Position numbers and translations under genes: made by a program | In this document: positions 15,916-23,829 of the stretch, one piece after another | Numbering within the stretch: position 1 is the stretch's first letter | How the letters are laid out: each line of letters starts with the position of its first letter | The notes under the pieces: generated by a model | The model's database searches: none | What the model saw: the letters and a program-made list of their open reading frames with translations, nothing else | What the model was told of the DNA's origin: nothing | Origin: UBA9732 sp003456855 | Lineage (GTDB): Bacteria; Spirochaetota; Spirochaetia; Sphaerochaetales; Sphaerochaetaceae | Length of the DNA: 34,396 nt | NCBI GenBank assembly: GCA_946626785.1 | Contig: CAMOUY010000012.1 | Span: forward strand, 1-34,396 | Direction of reading: 5' to 3'

Positions 15916-16638
15916 ATGCTCAAGAAAATATTGATTATCAGCCTGATGGCTATTTTTGTCATTGGCTTTGCATTTGCAATTGATGAGAACGGTATGCCAA
16001 CCACCTTGGCTGAGAAGTTCAGCTACGCATTGGGTTTCTATCTTGCTTCAACATACGGCACAGACAGCGCAATGCAGTACTTCTACATGTATCAGTACTA
16101 CTACTGGCCTGAGATAAATGAGAATCTGGGCTCCATGGGAGTCTACAGCTATTCACAGGGCGTCATGCTCTATGAGCTGGACGAGCTTAACAGCATCCTT
16201 TCCGAGTATCCTGCAGAATATGCTGCAAGGGTACAGGCACAGGCAGTTGAGAATCTAGCCACAGCAGAGGCTTTTCTTGCTGAGAATGCAAAGGCAGAGG
16301 GCATACAGGTCACAAAGTCCGGTCTGCAGTACAAGATCATCAAGCAGGGAACCGGAGCAAAGGCGGCTGCAGAGGACAGTGTCGAGCTGGACTATGAGCT
16401 CAAGCTCCTTGACGGAACCGTCGTGGACAGCTCCTATGCAAGGGGAGAGCATTCAGTATTCCCGATGTCAAGTGTGATAGAGGGGTTCAAGGAGGGCGTA
16501 ATGCTCATGCCTATGGGTTCACACTACATCTTCTACATCCATCCGGATCTTGGTTATGGGAGCCAGGCCACCGGCAGCATGGGTCCGAACTCACTTCTGA
16601 TCTTTGAGGTCGAGACCTATTCCATTTCCGAGAAATAA
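15916..16638 (+). CDS. Exported FKBP-type peptidyl-prolyl isomerase
   Basis: This 240-residue protein has a Sec signal peptide (MLKKILIISLMAIFVIGFAFA). An N-terminal helical dimerisation region (about 25-125) is followed by an FKBP domain (about 131-238: SGLQYKIIKQGTG, LDGTVVDSSYARGE, FPMSSVIEGFKEGVMLMPMG, and LIFEVETYSI). This is the FkpA/Mip arrangement: a periplasmic chaperone that isomerises prolyl bonds in exported and outer-membrane proteins. Residues 45-80 are unusually rich in Tyr and Met. An AAAAAGGGG ribosome site precedes the ATG at 15916. Confidence 0.9.
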   Translation: MLKKILIISLMAIFVIGFAFAIDENGMPTTLAEKFSYALGFYLASTYGTDSAMQYFYMYQYYYWPEINENLGSMGVYSYSQGVMLYELDELNSILSEYPAEYAARVQAQAVENLATAEAFLAENAKAEGIQVTKSGLQYKIIKQGTGAKAAAEDSVELDYELKLLDGTVVDSSYARGEHSVFPMSSVIEGFKEGVMLMPMGSHYIFYIHPDLGYGSQATGSMGPNSLLIFEVETYSISEK

Positions 16639-16652
16639 TAGGAGAATTCGAT

Positions 16653-17252
16653 ATGACAACAAGAATCAAGTATTCAATCAAAGGCCTTTCGATCGGTGCA
16701 GTTGCACTGGCAATCGGTATCATTATCATCAACCATGCAAATGCCTTCCTGAAGATCATCATGATCGCAGCAGGAATCGGCTCACTGGTGGACGGTCTCT
16801 ACACCCTTGTCGGTGTCAAGAAATGGAAGTTCACAACCACAACCAAGACCCTCACAACCATCAAGGGAATGGAGTCGACGCTGATCGGTTTCGCTGCAAT
16901 CATCATGGGTATCTTCGCCGCCAATGAAGCCTTCACCGTCATGGTCTACATCTTCGCAATCGGTCTGATCTTCTCTGCAGTCGTCTCAATACAGAACGCA
17001 TCAGTCGCCGGAGAATTCGACATCAAGGACATGCGCGGTCACTTCATGGCAGAGGCAGTGATCCAGATCCTGATTGCAATCATCCTCTTCTTCAAGCCGG
17101 TCGAGACACTCGAGCTGATAGTCAAGGTCCTTGCAATAGCCTTCATTGTGATCGGTTCCCTGAGCGTTGTATTCTCTTTGATTGTGATTTTCACAAAGTC
17201 AAAGAAGACAGAAGAGGTCGGAGAGGCCGAGGTTGTGGAAGAGAACAATTGA
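16653..17252 (+). CDS. DUF308 (HdeD-like) integral membrane protein
   Basis: This 199-residue protein has six hydrophobic helices in two three-helix sets (about 8-60, 68-110, 125-190) with short loops. It ends in a charged tail (KSKKTEEVGEAEVVEENN). The pattern fits DUF308, the family of the acid-stress membrane protein HdeD; the role is unknown. It follows the FKBP gene by 14 bp, with a GGAG site before the ATG. A terminator follows, so it closes the def-to-DUF308 run. Confidence 0.75.
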   Translation: MTTRIKYSIKGLSIGAVALAIGIIIINHANAFLKIIMIAAGIGSLVDGLYTLVGVKKWKFTTTTKTLTTIKGMESTLIGFAAIIMGIFAANEAFTVMVYIFAIGLIFSAVVSIQNASVAGEFDIKDMRGHFMAEAVIQILIAIILFFKPVETLELIVKVLAIAFIVIGSLSVVFSLIVIFTKSKKTEEVGEAEVVEENN

Positions 17253-17273
17253 TTTGATAAACTATTTTGACGA

Positions 17274-17310
17274 AAGAAGGCTCCATTTTTGGAGCCTTCT
17301 TCATTTTATT
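17274..17310. terminator. Bidirectional intrinsic terminator between DUF308 and deoR-family genes
   Basis: A perfect 11-bp inverted repeat, AAGAAGGCTCC (17274-17284) and GGAGCCTTCTT (17291-17301), has a six-base loop (ATTTTT). It is followed by CATTTTATTTT on the plus strand. On the minus strand the stem is followed by TTCG. It should end the plus-strand run and the convergent minus-strand operon. Confidence 0.88.
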
Positions 17311-17326
17311 TTGCTTTTATTTAAAA

Positions 17327-18079
17327 TCAGGGTATCAAAACCTCAATTCCCTTGTCTTCAAGGAAGGTTCTGAAATCATCGGCAATCGAGTCTGTTACGA
17401 AGGCGTCGATGTCATCCCAGGTGCAGAGAGAGGCGAAGGCCTTCCTTCCGCACTTGGAGGAGTCCGCCATGAACACGACCTTGTCGGCTGCCTTGATCAT
17501 GGCCTTCTTCAGCTCGACCTCCATCAGGTTTGTGGAGGTGATCCCGTCCTTGTCGAAGTTGGCTGCACCCATGAAATAGACGTCTGCGTTCAGAAGGGAC
17601 ATGGCTGCATTCGCCAGAGGACCAATGGTGCCCATGTAGGAGCGCTTGAGGCTTCCTCCAATGACGAAGACCTCCACTGACTTGTCGTTCTTCAGCTGCT
17701 CAACCACAGGGATGGAGTTGGTCACGACGGTGAGCTTCCTTCCCTTGACGTAGTCCATAAGGTGGATTGTGGTGGAACCGGAGTCCACGATTATGGTGCT
17801 GTCATCTGAGATGAAGAATGATGCCTTTCTGGCTATCGCCTTCTTCTGGGATTCGTACTCTGACATGGTTGTGGAGAGAAGCCTTGTGGTGCTCTTCTTC
17901 TCCGTCCTCATGGCGCCGCCATGGGTCCTGACCAGGGCACCTGACTCCTCAAGGGCTGTCAGGTCTGTTCGGATCGTGACTGAGGAGACCCCCAGTCTTT
18001 GGGATAGCTCCTCGACGGTCACATATCCGCTGTCAGAGAGTACCTGCAGTATCTGTTCTCTTCTCTTGCTCAGATCCAT
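17327..18079 (-). CDS. DeoR-family transcriptional regulator
   Basis: This 250-residue protein has a DeoR-type winged helix-turn-helix at residues 5-60 (VTVEELSQRLGVSSVTIRTD, then GALVRTHGGAM). The effector domain follows, with DSGSTTIHLM (ligand-binding D-x-G-[ST]-T-x-x) and VVTNSIPVVEQL. Such proteins usually repress genes of sugar-phosphate metabolism, with a phosphorylated sugar as inducer. It is the second gene after the phosphohexomutase (4-bp gap), so that enzyme's substrate or product is a reasonable ligand. A likely operator cluster lies upstream of the mutase. Confidence 0.92.
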   Translation of the reverse strand: MDLSKRREQILQVLSDSGYVTVEELSQRLGVSSVTIRTDLTALEESGALVRTHGGAMRTEKKSTTRLLSTTMSEYESQKKAIARKASFFISDDSTIIVDSGSTTIHLMDYVKGRKLTVVTNSIPVVEQLKNDKSVEVFVIGGSLKRSYMGTIGPLANAAMSLLNADVYFMGAANFDKDGITSTNLMEVELKKAMIKAADKVVFMADSSKCGRKAFASLCTWDDIDAFVTDSIADDFRTFLEDKGIEVLIP

Positions 18080-18083
18080 GGTC

Positions 18084-19616
18084 TCAGTACCTTGCCCATC
18101 CGGCCTTGACGTAGCGGTCAGTTATCTCCCTGACCATGTCGTTGTACTTCTTGCAGAGCTCAGGATCGTTGGAGACGACCTCCCATCTGCACATTGCCTC
18201 TTCGCTTCTGGAGATTCTCTGTGCAACCTGTGCCCACTTGGCACCATCAAGGGAGTAGTTGGCATCGAAGGTCTTCGGGAGGTTGAACCTCATCAGGCAG
18301 GCGTCCAGGTCGCTTCCATCGTCCATGTCCTTGATGATGGTTGCTCCCATCTCGCGCATCTTGTTCTCTACCTCGTCCATCAAAGCAGGCATCCTCTCTG
18401 GTGCTGCCTCGCAGTGGAGCGGCCACTCCCTCTCTCTGAAGAGTGAGGTCTGGAGCTTGTAGGCTCTCTCGTAGGCTGCCGGGTCCTCCTTGTAGCATCT
18501 TGCTGTGAGCAGTGAGATGAAGAGGGTGGACTCTATTGCGGCGAAGCCCTTTGAGAAGTCATCAGGATCGTACGGGTAGTTCATGTAGTAGTGGGCTGAC
18601 TCCTCCTCTGCTGCCATGTAGCCCTTGTCGCAGTTGTCCTTGAGCTTGGCCTTGATGAAGGAGTGTCCGTTTCTAATGATGTGGACCTTCACGCCGCTCT
18701 TTGCAATCTCGCAGAGGGAGATCGGGATTGCCTTGACGTCTGCATAGACATCCATCTTGGTGCCCTTGAAGATCTCAATCATCTTCTTGACGATGATCGA
18801 CATGTTGAGACCCGGGACGATCTGCTCGCCGTTTGGGGCCATCAGGTCGATTCTGTCTCCGTCTCCGTCATAGCAGAAGCCGAAGTCGAAGTCTCCTTCT
18901 CTGATTGCCTTTCTGGCAGGTGCGATGGAAGGCTCGATGATAGGGTTCGGGTCTCCCTGTCTGAAGAAGCCGTCTGGGACGACGTTTCTGATGTCGATCT
19001 CTGCGCCGGCCTTCTGGAAGGCGAGTGCAAGCTCTGCTCCGGCTGATCCGTTGAGGACCTCCAGCATGATCTTCGTGCCCTTGAGGCTTCCCTCTGTGAC
19101 TCCGGAGAGCTTCATGCAGTAGTCGATGTAGGAGTTCAGGTAGTTGATGATTATGATCTTTCCGTGTGCGTCACCCTCGACCTTTGCGTTCTGGATGTAG
19201 AGCTCCTTGATCTTCTCGATTCCACCTGCAGGGCCGCAGCCGAAGGCTATGGGCTCAACGTCCGGTCCGACAAGCTTGAGACCAAGATACTCGGCAGGGT
19301 TGTGGGAGGCTGTAGCCATGATGCCAGCAGATTCCCTGTGCTTCATGCAGGAGTAGTAGAACTGGCAGGTTGAGATTGGAAGTGGATTGAGATATACGTC
19401 CAGACCGGCTTTTCTGAGCCAGAATGCAAGGCCCTCGGCAAGCTCCGGGACATAGAGACGGGCGTCTCTTCCGATCACGATGGACTTAGCCTTGGCATAG
19501 TCTCTGTAGTAGACTGCAACTGCATTGTACAGACGTGTCTTGAGCTCATCAGTCAGGCTTGTGTGTCTTGTTCTGATGTCATACTGCTTGAACATTGTCA
19601 GATTGAGATTCTCCAT
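18084..19616 (-). CDS. Phosphomannomutase/phosphoglucomutase family protein
   Basis: This 510-residue protein shows the alpha-D-phosphohexomutase order of motifs. It has the phosphoserine loop TASHNPAEYLGLK near residue 103, the Mg2+ loop YDGDGDRID near residue 250, the sugar-binding loop around AAEEESAHYYMN, and a C-terminal phosphate-binding domain. It interconverts hexose 1- and 6-phosphates for polysaccharide or central metabolism. The length is at the upper end for the family, and the insert after LKLVGPDVEP is unusual. The start is set by AAGGTAGG (19630-19623 on the minus strand). It shares an operon with the DeoR regulator. Confidence 0.9.
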   Translation of the reverse strand: MENLNLTMFKQYDIRTRHTSLTDELKTRLYNAVAVYYRDYAKAKSIVIGRDARLYVPELAEGLAFWLRKAGLDVYLNPLPISTCQFYYSCMKHRESAGIMATASHNPAEYLGLKLVGPDVEPIAFGCGPAGGIEKIKELYIQNAKVEGDAHGKIIIINYLNSYIDYCMKLSGVTEGSLKGTKIMLEVLNGSAGAELALAFQKAGAEIDIRNVVPDGFFRQGDPNPIIEPSIAPARKAIREGDFDFGFCYDGDGDRIDLMAPNGEQIVPGLNMSIIVKKMIEIFKGTKMDVYADVKAIPISLCEIAKSGVKVHIIRNGHSFIKAKLKDNCDKGYMAAEEESAHYYMNYPYDPDDFSKGFAAIESTLFISLLTARCYKEDPAAYERAYKLQTSLFREREWPLHCEAAPERMPALMDEVENKMREMGATIIKDMDDGSDLDACLMRFNLPKTFDANYSLDGAKWAQVAQRISRSEEAMCRWEVVSNDPELCKKYNDMVREITDRYVKAGWARY

Positions 19617-19648
19617 TGAATACCTACCTTTGCTTTATACGTATATTA

Positions 19649-19678
19649 AGTATAAGACCTGGTTTTCGGTTTTGTAAA
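19649..19678 (-). promoter_or_regulatory. Promoter of the phosphohexomutase-DeoR operon
   Basis: On the minus strand, TTTACA (19678-19673), an 18-bp spacer and TATACT (19654-19649) each match consensus at five of six positions. A CGAAAA half-site lies in the spacer (19668-19663), where a repressor would block polymerase. The ribosome site AAGGTAGG follows 18 bp on. Confidence 0.6.
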
Positions 19679-19831
19679 CAATTATTTTTCAGAATCGAAA
19701 GAAAAATTTTCGAAAACGAAAGATGCTTTTTCCTTTGGAAAAAAATTTTTTGTTTTTTCATCTTCTTTCAGCTCAAGCAGATGCTTGTCGTTTTTCGTTT
19801 GTCCCCTGAAAAAATCTTAATCTTTTCGACG
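19663..19831. promoter_or_regulatory. AT-rich divergent region with CGAAA/TTTCG motif cluster (candidate DeoR operators)
   Basis: At least six TTTCG or CGAAA motifs occur in about 170 bp: near 19664, 19696, 19708-19721, 19789-19797 and 19823. One is a perfect inverted repeat, TTTCG AAAA CGAAA (19708-19721), with a 4-base centre. That layout matches DeoR-family operators such as GlpR (TTCG-N4-CGAA). The region is far more AT-rich than its surroundings. The regulator is likely the product of the DeoR-family gene in the same operon. It also lies upstream of radC. Confidence 0.55.
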
Positions 19832-19851
19832 TTTTCCCTGTAAGGGTGGGT

Positions 19852-20544
19852 ATGAGATACGAAGCACATACCATTGATTTCAGGTCAATCAAGGAGATGC
19901 CCATTGAGGACAGACCTCGTGAGCGTATGCACAGCGTAGGTGCCATGGGGCTCTCTGACATAGAGCTCCTGTGCATCATCCTTGGCCAGGGGAGCAGGGT
20001 GAGGCCTGTGCAGGACCTTGCTCTGGACATACTGGACCTGATTGACCAAAGGAAGACCCTTGGCCTCACGGTCAAGGATCTTGAGACGATAGACGGTCTT
20101 GGCCCCGCCAAGGCCGCTAGCATCTGCGCCTGTCTGGAACTTGGGCGCAGATTCACCTTCGGCAAGCAGCGGAGCTGCAAGGACCCTGACTCGATCTTCA
20201 ACATTGTGCGCCACTATGGCGACAGGATGCAGGAGCACTTCCTTGTGGTCATGCTCAACGGGGCCCATGAGCTTATAGGCATGAACGTGGTCAGTATAGG
20301 TTTGATCAACCGTGCGCTCGTTCACCCAAGAGAGGTGTTCTCTGACCCGATAAGGGAGAGGGCCACAGCCATAGTCCTTGCCCACAACCATCCCTCGGGC
20401 AATCTTGAGCCCAGCACTGATGACATCGAGGTCACTTCTAGGCTGAGGAAGGCTGGTCTTATTTTGGGGATAGAGATTCTGGATCACCTGATATTCTCCT
20501 CGGACGGTTACAGGTCCATGATGGAGAATGGTGAGCTGATCTAG
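19852..20544 (+). CDS. radC: RadC-family JAB-domain protein
   Basis: I chose the ATG at 19852 (230 residues); a GTG two codons upstream is possible. AAGGG precedes the ATG at 5 nt. The N-terminal region holds helix-hairpin-helix-like GLSDIELLCIILGQG and TIDGLGPAKAASICA. The C-terminal JAB/MPN domain has the metal motif LAHNHPSGNLEPSTDD. The family is usually named DNA repair protein RadC, but a repair role is doubtful. Its TAG stop overlaps the 3' end of the minus-strand tRNA-Arg. Confidence 0.92.
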   Translation: MRYEAHTIDFRSIKEMPIEDRPRERMHSVGAMGLSDIELLCIILGQGSRVRPVQDLALDILDLIDQRKTLGLTVKDLETIDGLGPAKAASICACLELGRRFTFGKQRSCKDPDSIFNIVRHYGDRMQEHFLVVMLNGAHELIGMNVVSIGLINRALVHPREVFSDPIRERATAIVLAHNHPSGNLEPSTDDIEVTSRLRKAGLILGIEILDHLIFSSDGYRSMMENGELI

Positions 20545-20613
20545 GTCCAGCGGGAATCGAACCCGCATTTCATCCTCCGGAGGGATGCGCCTTATCCATT
20601 GGGCTATGGACCC
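20542..20613 (-). tRNA. tRNA-Arg, anticodon CCG
   Basis: The minus strand folds into a cloverleaf. The 7-bp acceptor is GGGTCCA with TGGACCT (first pair G-U). The D-arm is AGCCCAATGGATAAGGC. The anticodon stem CATCC/GGATG holds the loop CTCCGGA, anticodon CCG, which reads CGG. The T-arm is GCGGG, TTCGATT, CCCGC. The discriminator is A and CCA is not encoded. It is 72 nt long, and its 3' end overlaps the radC stop codon. Ends could shift by one base. Confidence 0.9.
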
Positions 20614-20625
20614 GAACTCTGAGTT

Positions 20626-20655
20626 ACTATATATCGTTCCCCGACTTCGGGGCAA
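20626..20655 (-). promoter_or_regulatory. Promoter of tRNA-Arg
   Basis: On the minus strand, TTGCCC (20655-20650) and TATAGT (20631-20626) are separated by 18 bp. The -10 box ends 12 nt before the tRNA 5' end at 20613. A GC-rich 5-bp inverted repeat (CCCCG-ACTT-CGGGG, 20639-20652) overlaps the spacer and the -35 box. Confidence 0.55.
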
Positions 20656-20670
20656 GCACGGTCAGGGCAC

Positions 20671-20698
20671 TTGAATTTCAAGGAAAGGGGTTTATACT
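20671..20698 (+). promoter_or_regulatory. Promoter of the cation diffusion facilitator, probably leaderless
   Basis: TTGAAT (20671-20676), a 16-bp spacer and TATACT (20693-20698) lie just upstream, and the ATG at 20706 begins 7 nt after the -10 box. No Shine-Dalgarno sequence is at the usual distance; the nearest purine run (AAGGGG) is about 17 nt upstream. Transcription should start at the ATG. Confidence 0.6.
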
Positions 20699-20705
20699 GT
20701 TTAGA

Positions 20706-21860
20706 ATGCTTGAGAAGCTTTTTGTGAAGGACTACACCAACACCTCAGACCCGAAGGTCAGAACCGACTACGCCAAGGTCGCCGGTGTTTACGGCATTGC
20801 ATCCAACCTCCTCTTGGGTGCCCTGAAGCTTGTGGTCGGTGTCATATCCAACAGTATCGGTGTCCTTGCCGATGCCGTGAACAACCTGTCGGACTGCGTG
20901 TCCAGTTGTCTTACCATAGTCGGCTTCTCTCTTGCAGCAAAGAAGCCTGATAGCGAGCATCCGTACGGCCACGCAAGATACGAGTACCTGTTCGGTTTCA
21001 TCATAGGACTGTTCATGCTCCTGATGGGAATCCAGTTCGCGGTTGGTTCGGTCAAGAAGATGCTGAACCCTGAGGATCTGGTCCTCAACGCCTTCACCTT
21101 CATATCCCTTGGCTTCTCCGTTCTGATCAAGATCTCACAGATGCTTGTATACGGAAGATTCAGCAGACTGATTGATTCCAACGCCCTGAAGGCAAGTGCG
21201 TCAGACTCCAGGAACGACATCCTGACAACCTTGGGGATAATGGCTGCATTGGTCATTGTTGCTGTGTTTAAAATTAACATCGATGGTCTGATTGGTTTGC
21301 TTGTTTCATTTTTTATAATATTCAACAGCATTAAGACCATCAAAGAACAGGTCGCTCCTCTGATAGGGATAAAGCCCACAAAGGAGAGGGTGAACATGAT
21401 CACAGGCAAGATCATGGGTTATCCGGGTGTTCTTGGAGTCCATGATCTGGTTCTTCACAACTACGGGGTCCACAACGATTTCGTCACTGTCCATGTGGAG
21501 ATGGACGCAGGCAGAAGTTTCCTCGAGTCACACTCGATCGTTGACCAGATAGAGACCGATTTCAGGAATGAGCTCGGGATAAACATCACCATCCACATGG
21601 ACCCCGTTGTTCTGGACAACCCAAAGCTGGACGAGGTCCGCAGACAGGTCGTGGGGGCTTTGAAGGAACTTGATCCTGCGGTGAGCTTCCATGACATGAG
21701 GCTGATTGAGATGCCCCATGTGACCAAGGTGGTCCTTGACTGTGTGGTCCCTCCGGAGAAGGGCTACACCGCAGAGCAGATATCCCGTTTCCTCCACTCC
21801 AAGGTCAGGCTGGACTGTCCGCTCAGCTTCGTTGTTGAGGTTGATGTCCCGTTCTTCTGA
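20706..21860 (+). CDS. Cation diffusion facilitator transporter
   Basis: This 384-residue protein has the CDF layout: six membrane segments (about residues 25-220) and a cytoplasmic C-terminal domain (about 225-300), followed by a further 80 residues. The TM2 signature ADAVNNLSD and the TM5 signature SASDSRNDIL resemble those of the manganese-exporting CDF group (MntE/MneP-like). In that group the first site has Asn and Asp, and HPYGHARYEY follows TM2. Metal specificity is inference. It is a proton-coupled efflux pump of the inner membrane. The region from about 21240 to 21350 (TM5-TM6) is AT-rich relative to the rest. It has its own promoter. Confidence 0.9.
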   Translation: MLEKLFVKDYTNTSDPKVRTDYAKVAGVYGIASNLLLGALKLVVGVISNSIGVLADAVNNLSDCVSSCLTIVGFSLAAKKPDSEHPYGHARYEYLFGFIIGLFMLLMGIQFAVGSVKKMLNPEDLVLNAFTFISLGFSVLIKISQMLVYGRFSRLIDSNALKASASDSRNDILTTLGIMAALVIVAVFKINIDGLIGLLVSFFIIFNSIKTIKEQVAPLIGIKPTKERVNMITGKIMGYPGVLGVHDLVLHNYGVHNDFVTVHVEMDAGRSFLESHSIVDQIETDFRNELGINITIHMDPVVLDNPKLDEVRRQVVGALKELDPAVSFHDMRLIEMPHVTKVVLDCVVPPEKGYTAEQISRFLHSKVRLDCPLSFVVEVDVPFF

Positions 21861-21868
21861 GTTTTCTA

Positions 21869-21897
21869 TGGAAATTGGATGGACATTTATATATAAT
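21869..21897 (+). promoter_or_regulatory. Promoter of the nucleotidyltransferase gene
   Basis: TGGAAA (21869-21874), a 17-bp spacer and a perfect TATAAT (21892-21897) precede a 35-nt leader with AGGAG before the ATG at 21933. Unlike several other promoters here, this one gives a conventional leader. Confidence 0.55.
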
Positions 21898-21932
21898 CTT
21901 TTTAGCAATATTACGAGTTAGGAGATATTTCT

Positions 21933-22841
21933 ATGAAACCTTCATTGCTGGTTTTGGCTGCTGGACTTGGGTCTCGTTATGGTGGAGTCAAGCAGATTGA
22001 TCCTGTTGGAACCCATGGGGAAGCACTTCTTGACTACAGCGTGTTCGATGCTATGACATCCGGATACGGGAAGGTCGTGTTCATCATCAGACCTGACATC
22101 GAGAAGGACTTCAGAGAGAGGCTCTTTGACAGAATCGCCAGAAACATGGACGCCGAGTACGTCTTCCAGACACATGAGTCACTTCTGACACCTGAGCAGA
22201 TCAAGCTCTCATCAGAGAGGACAAAGCCGTGGGGAACGGTCCATGCCCTGCTGTGCGCAAAGGATGCCATCAAGACTCCTTTCACAGTCATCAACGCAGA
22301 CGACTTCTATGGACGTGAAGCCTATGGAATCCTCGGCAACTACCTTTCAACCCTGAGCAACGACAGCACAGAGCATGCAATGGTCGGTTACCTCCTCAAG
22401 AACACAATGAGCCCGATGGGCAGCGTCTCACGTGGAATCTGCCAGGTCAAGGACGGCCTGCTTGAGACCATGAGGGAGAACACCAAGATCGAGTATGAGG
22501 GGGACAGGATCGTCTCCCATCTTCCAGAGGGCGATGTCTACCTGACAGGAGACGAGTGGGTCTCCATGAATTTCTTCGGCTTCACACCAAGGGTGTTCGA
22601 CTACATGACAGGTTACTGGGAGCGCTTCATCAAGGAGAACGTAAGCCAGATGAAGGCCGAGGTCCTTCTGCCGAACTGCGCCGGAGAGGTTGTCCAGAAG
22701 GGTGAGGGAACCATAAAGGTCTTCTCGACCAACGAGAAATGGTTCGGAATGACATACCATGAGGACAGGGAGACTGTCAAACAGAATCTGGCTCTCAAGA
22801 CAAAGCAGGGTATCTATCCGGAGAAGCTTTGGGAGAAATGA
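21933..22841 (+). CDS. Nucleotidyltransferase (NDP-sugar pyrophosphorylase-like)
   Basis: This 302-residue protein begins LVLAAGLGSRYGG, the nucleotide-binding G-x-G-x-R loop of sugar-phosphate nucleotidyltransferases. It has VKQIDPVG, then INADDFYG with the metal-binding Asp, and GDEWVSMNFFGF. It should activate a sugar or sugar-like phosphate with an NTP. I recall this subfamily beside phosphotransferases in Bacteroidetes, but no such gene is next to it here and the substrate is unknown. An outer-membrane protein gene follows immediately. Confidence 0.78.
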   Translation: MKPSLLVLAAGLGSRYGGVKQIDPVGTHGEALLDYSVFDAMTSGYGKVVFIIRPDIEKDFRERLFDRIARNMDAEYVFQTHESLLTPEQIKLSSERTKPWGTVHALLCAKDAIKTPFTVINADDFYGREAYGILGNYLSTLSNDSTEHAMVGYLLKNTMSPMGSVSRGICQVKDGLLETMRENTKIEYEGDRIVSHLPEGDVYLTGDEWVSMNFFGFTPRVFDYMTGYWERFIKENVSQMKAEVLLPNCAGEVVQKGEGTIKVFSTNEKWFGMTYHEDRETVKQNLALKTKQGIYPEKLWEK

Positions 22842-22843
22842 TG

Positions 22844-23734
22844 ATGAAAAGACTGCTTTCACTACTTCTTATCCTCGTCTTTGCAATGTCAGCTGCTTTT
22901 GCACTTGACGGCATTGTCACCTGGGTCTGGTACGTGAACGACTGGGATGTCCAGTACTACCGCTACCAGCTGGATGGCGAGGACGATGACAAATGGACGG
23001 TTGTGGGATGGGATGTCAACGAGGTTACTCTTGAGCTCGACGTCTCCGTGGTCCACACCCTCTATCTGCAGCAGTCCTACGATGGTGTGACCTGGAGTGT
23101 GAGCAGCTCTGCAGACTCTGAAATCTATGAGGCTGGAACAACAGAGGAGGTCAAGCCCGAAGAGGAGATGTCCGAGGTCATAGAGGTCACTCCGGATGAG
23201 ATCCACGAGAAAGAGGAAGAGGTTGTGGAGGAAGAGGCCGTCGAAGAGGTTGTCGATGAAGGCCCTAAGTATGAGTCCTTTACCTACCTTGATCTGGGTG
23301 TGGGCTACATGAACGCCATACCCAACTCGGCAGGGCCGAAGACCGTCGGAGCCTTCGCATCCTACAGCAAAACCTTCTTCAAGGCTGGTGTCTTTGACAT
23401 CGGCGTTAAGGCGAACCTCTCCTTGTACACCTCCAAGAATCTTTTCCTGGACATCAAGAACACACAGATGTTCACCTATCTCAATGCCCTGGCCCTGGCC
23501 ACCGTCGTTGTGGGTAACTGCGACCTCTATGGTGCAATAGGTCCGGACATGGGGCTTAGGTTCATTAACGATGCCCAGTTCAACCTTGGCCTTGCAGTGG
23601 AGCTGGGAGTCAGATACCACAGGTACAAGAACTTCAGTCTGGGTTTCTCACTTTCAGACCACTACTATCTGATCCCTTACACGAGCATCGCAAACCGTTT
23701 CGATGTCCGTGTATATGCATCTAAGAGCTTCTGA
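22844..23734 (+). CDS. Outer-membrane protein with acidic periplasmic linker
   Basis: Three ATGs (22838, 22841, 22844) follow GGGAG; I chose the last for spacing, giving 296 residues. A signal peptide (MKRLLSLLLILVFAMSAAFA) is followed by a beta domain of about 75 residues (VTWVWYVNDWDVQYYRYQL; fibronectin-III-like by eye). A Glu-rich linker of about 45 residues comes next (EVIEVTPDEIHEKEEE). A C-terminal barrel-like region ends YASKSF, with the terminal Phe typical of outer-membrane barrels. The family is unrecognised. The upstream stop overlaps the first ATGs, so it is coupled to the nucleotidyltransferase. Confidence 0.72.
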   Translation: MKRLLSLLLILVFAMSAAFALDGIVTWVWYVNDWDVQYYRYQLDGEDDDKWTVVGWDVNEVTLELDVSVVHTLYLQQSYDGVTWSVSSSADSEIYEAGTTEEVKPEEEMSEVIEVTPDEIHEKEEEVVEEEAVEEVVDEGPKYESFTYLDLGVGYMNAIPNSAGPKTVGAFASYSKTFFKAGVFDIGVKANLSLYTSKNLFLDIKNTQMFTYLNALALATVVVGNCDLYGAIGPDMGLRFINDAQFNLGLAVELGVRYHRYKNFSLGFSLSDHYYLIPYTSIANRFDVRVYASKSF

Positions 23735-23735
23735 G

Positions 23736-23770
23736 AAAGTGGCTCATAGCTCGGAACACTATTCACTTTT
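23736..23770 (+). terminator. Weak possible terminator after the outer-membrane protein gene
   Basis: AAAGTG (23736-23741) and CACTTT (23764-23769) can pair across a loop of about 22 nt, and six Ts follow at 23767-23772. The stem is short and the loop long, so this is tentative. Confidence 0.3.
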
Positions 23771-23829
23771 TTCGTTTTTAATGCAAAAATGAGACTGTGA
23801 TTATTTAGACTTTCATTTGGAGGCACATC

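Noticed and set aside
20639..20652. Hairpin as a terminator for radC
   Set aside because: The 5-bp stem has no T-run on either strand and lies within the tRNA promoter.
23735..23829. Sigma-54 promoter upstream of mscL
   Set aside because: A TGGCTC-like element occurs at 23740, but no matching GC element lies at the required spacing.
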